Shown here in pieces: positions 6,468-6,685 of a stretch of DNA of 6,685 nt. The notes beneath the pieces were generated by a model, which had not been told where the DNA came from, searched no databases, and worked only from the letters and a program-made list of their open reading frames with translations. A program made the position numbers and the translations under genes. The DNA is from Brachyspira catarrhinii (GTDB lineage: Bacteria > Spirochaetota > Brachyspiria > Brachyspirales > Brachyspiraceae), in NCBI RefSeq assembly GCF_005518285.1, contig NZ_SJDU01000108.1, positions 1 to 6,685 on the forward strand, written 5' to 3'. Numbering within the stretch: the stretch's first letter is position 1; every line of letters starts with the position of its first letter.

Positions 6468-6677
6468 ATGCTTAAAACCAATATTTTAAATAGTTATGAT
6501 ACTTCTAATGAGAATAAAATTAAAACAATATATGAAAAAGAAATAAAACATTTAGAAAAAAAGATAATAGTTTTAGACGATGACCCAACTGGCATACAAA
6601 CGGTTAATGGAGTATTTGTATATACAGACTGGAGTTATCAAACTATAAAAAATGCTTTTGAAAGTTTCAGTTTCTAA
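6468..6677 (+). pseudogene. DUF1537 four-carbon acid sugar kinase family, N-terminal fragment ending in an early stop
   Basis: The first 69 codons match the start of DUF1537 (OtnK/DtnK/LtnD-associated) kinases, which phosphorylate four-carbon acid sugars such as erythronate or threonate with ATP. The diagnostic stretch is IIVLDDDPTGIQTVNGVFVYTDW (33-55, here in two overlapping motifs: DDDPTG 37-42 and VYTDW 51-55), preceded by an N-terminal helix-like extension of 30 residues as in many family members. GAGGG at 6459-6463 precedes the ATG by 4 nt. The frame ends in TAA at 6675-6677, whereas family members are about 400-480 residues, so the rest of the kinase is missing from this frame. One missing base near 6674 would continue as FLKDN to the window edge, the only frame still open there. 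It may be a frameshift, a true pseudogene, or an assembly error near a contig end. Alternatively AAAGGA (6676-6681) could be the ribosome-binding site of a further gene. Confidence 0.7.
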
Positions 6678-6685
6678 AGGATAAT

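Noticed and set aside
1..6685. CRISPR arrays, insertion sequences, tRNA or rRNA genes, intrinsic terminators
   Set aside because: No regularly spaced repeats, transposase-like coding, terminal inverted repeats, cloverleaf-type sequence or GC-rich stem with a T-run was seen on either strand.

Overview
The window is very A+T-rich DNA from a bacterium whose coding sequences lean on A/T-ending codons (ATA for Ile, AGA for Arg, AAA for Lys). The lipoprotein-type substrate-binding protein, the codon use and the gene content would fit a host-associated anaerobe such as a spirochaete (Brachyspira-like) or possibly a Fusobacterium or low-GC Firmicute. No marker in the window settles this, and the assignment is an inference.

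Layout. Positions 1-954 on the minus strand hold the first 318 codons of the ribosome-assembly GTPase Obg (CgtA), which runs off the left edge. A 316-bp non-coding, extremely A/T-rich divergent region (955-1270) follows. It holds a good minus-strand promoter for obg, a near-consensus plus-strand promoter, and a 20-bp palindrome sitting on the predicted transcription start of the plus-strand operon. From 1271 to the right edge seven genes lie on the plus strand with gaps of 29-66 bp and a Shine-Dalgarno before each: an Asp/Glu-racemase-superfamily protein, a complete tripartite TRAP transporter (dctP, dctQ, dctM), a FadR/FCD-type GntR regulator, a beta-keto acid cleavage enzyme (BKACE, DUF849), and the N-terminus of a DUF1537 (four-carbon acid sugar kinase) protein. 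The last is interrupted by an in-frame stop just before the window ends.

How the genes may work together. The set reads as an inducible uptake-and-catabolism operon for an organic acid, plausibly a hydroxylated or sugar-derived carboxylate. TRAP would import it. The racemase-like protein would change stereochemistry or perform a related proton-transfer step. The DUF1537 kinase would phosphorylate a four-carbon acid sugar or analogue. BKACE would cleave a beta-keto acid with acetyl-CoA to give acetoacetate and a new acyl-CoA. The GntR regulator would sense the substrate or an intermediate and probably acts at the palindrome after the promoter. Each family assignment is well supported by motifs; the substrate and the order of steps are not determined. 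The pairing of a DUF1537 kinase with BKACE and a one-cysteine racemase homologue is the most interesting part of the window.
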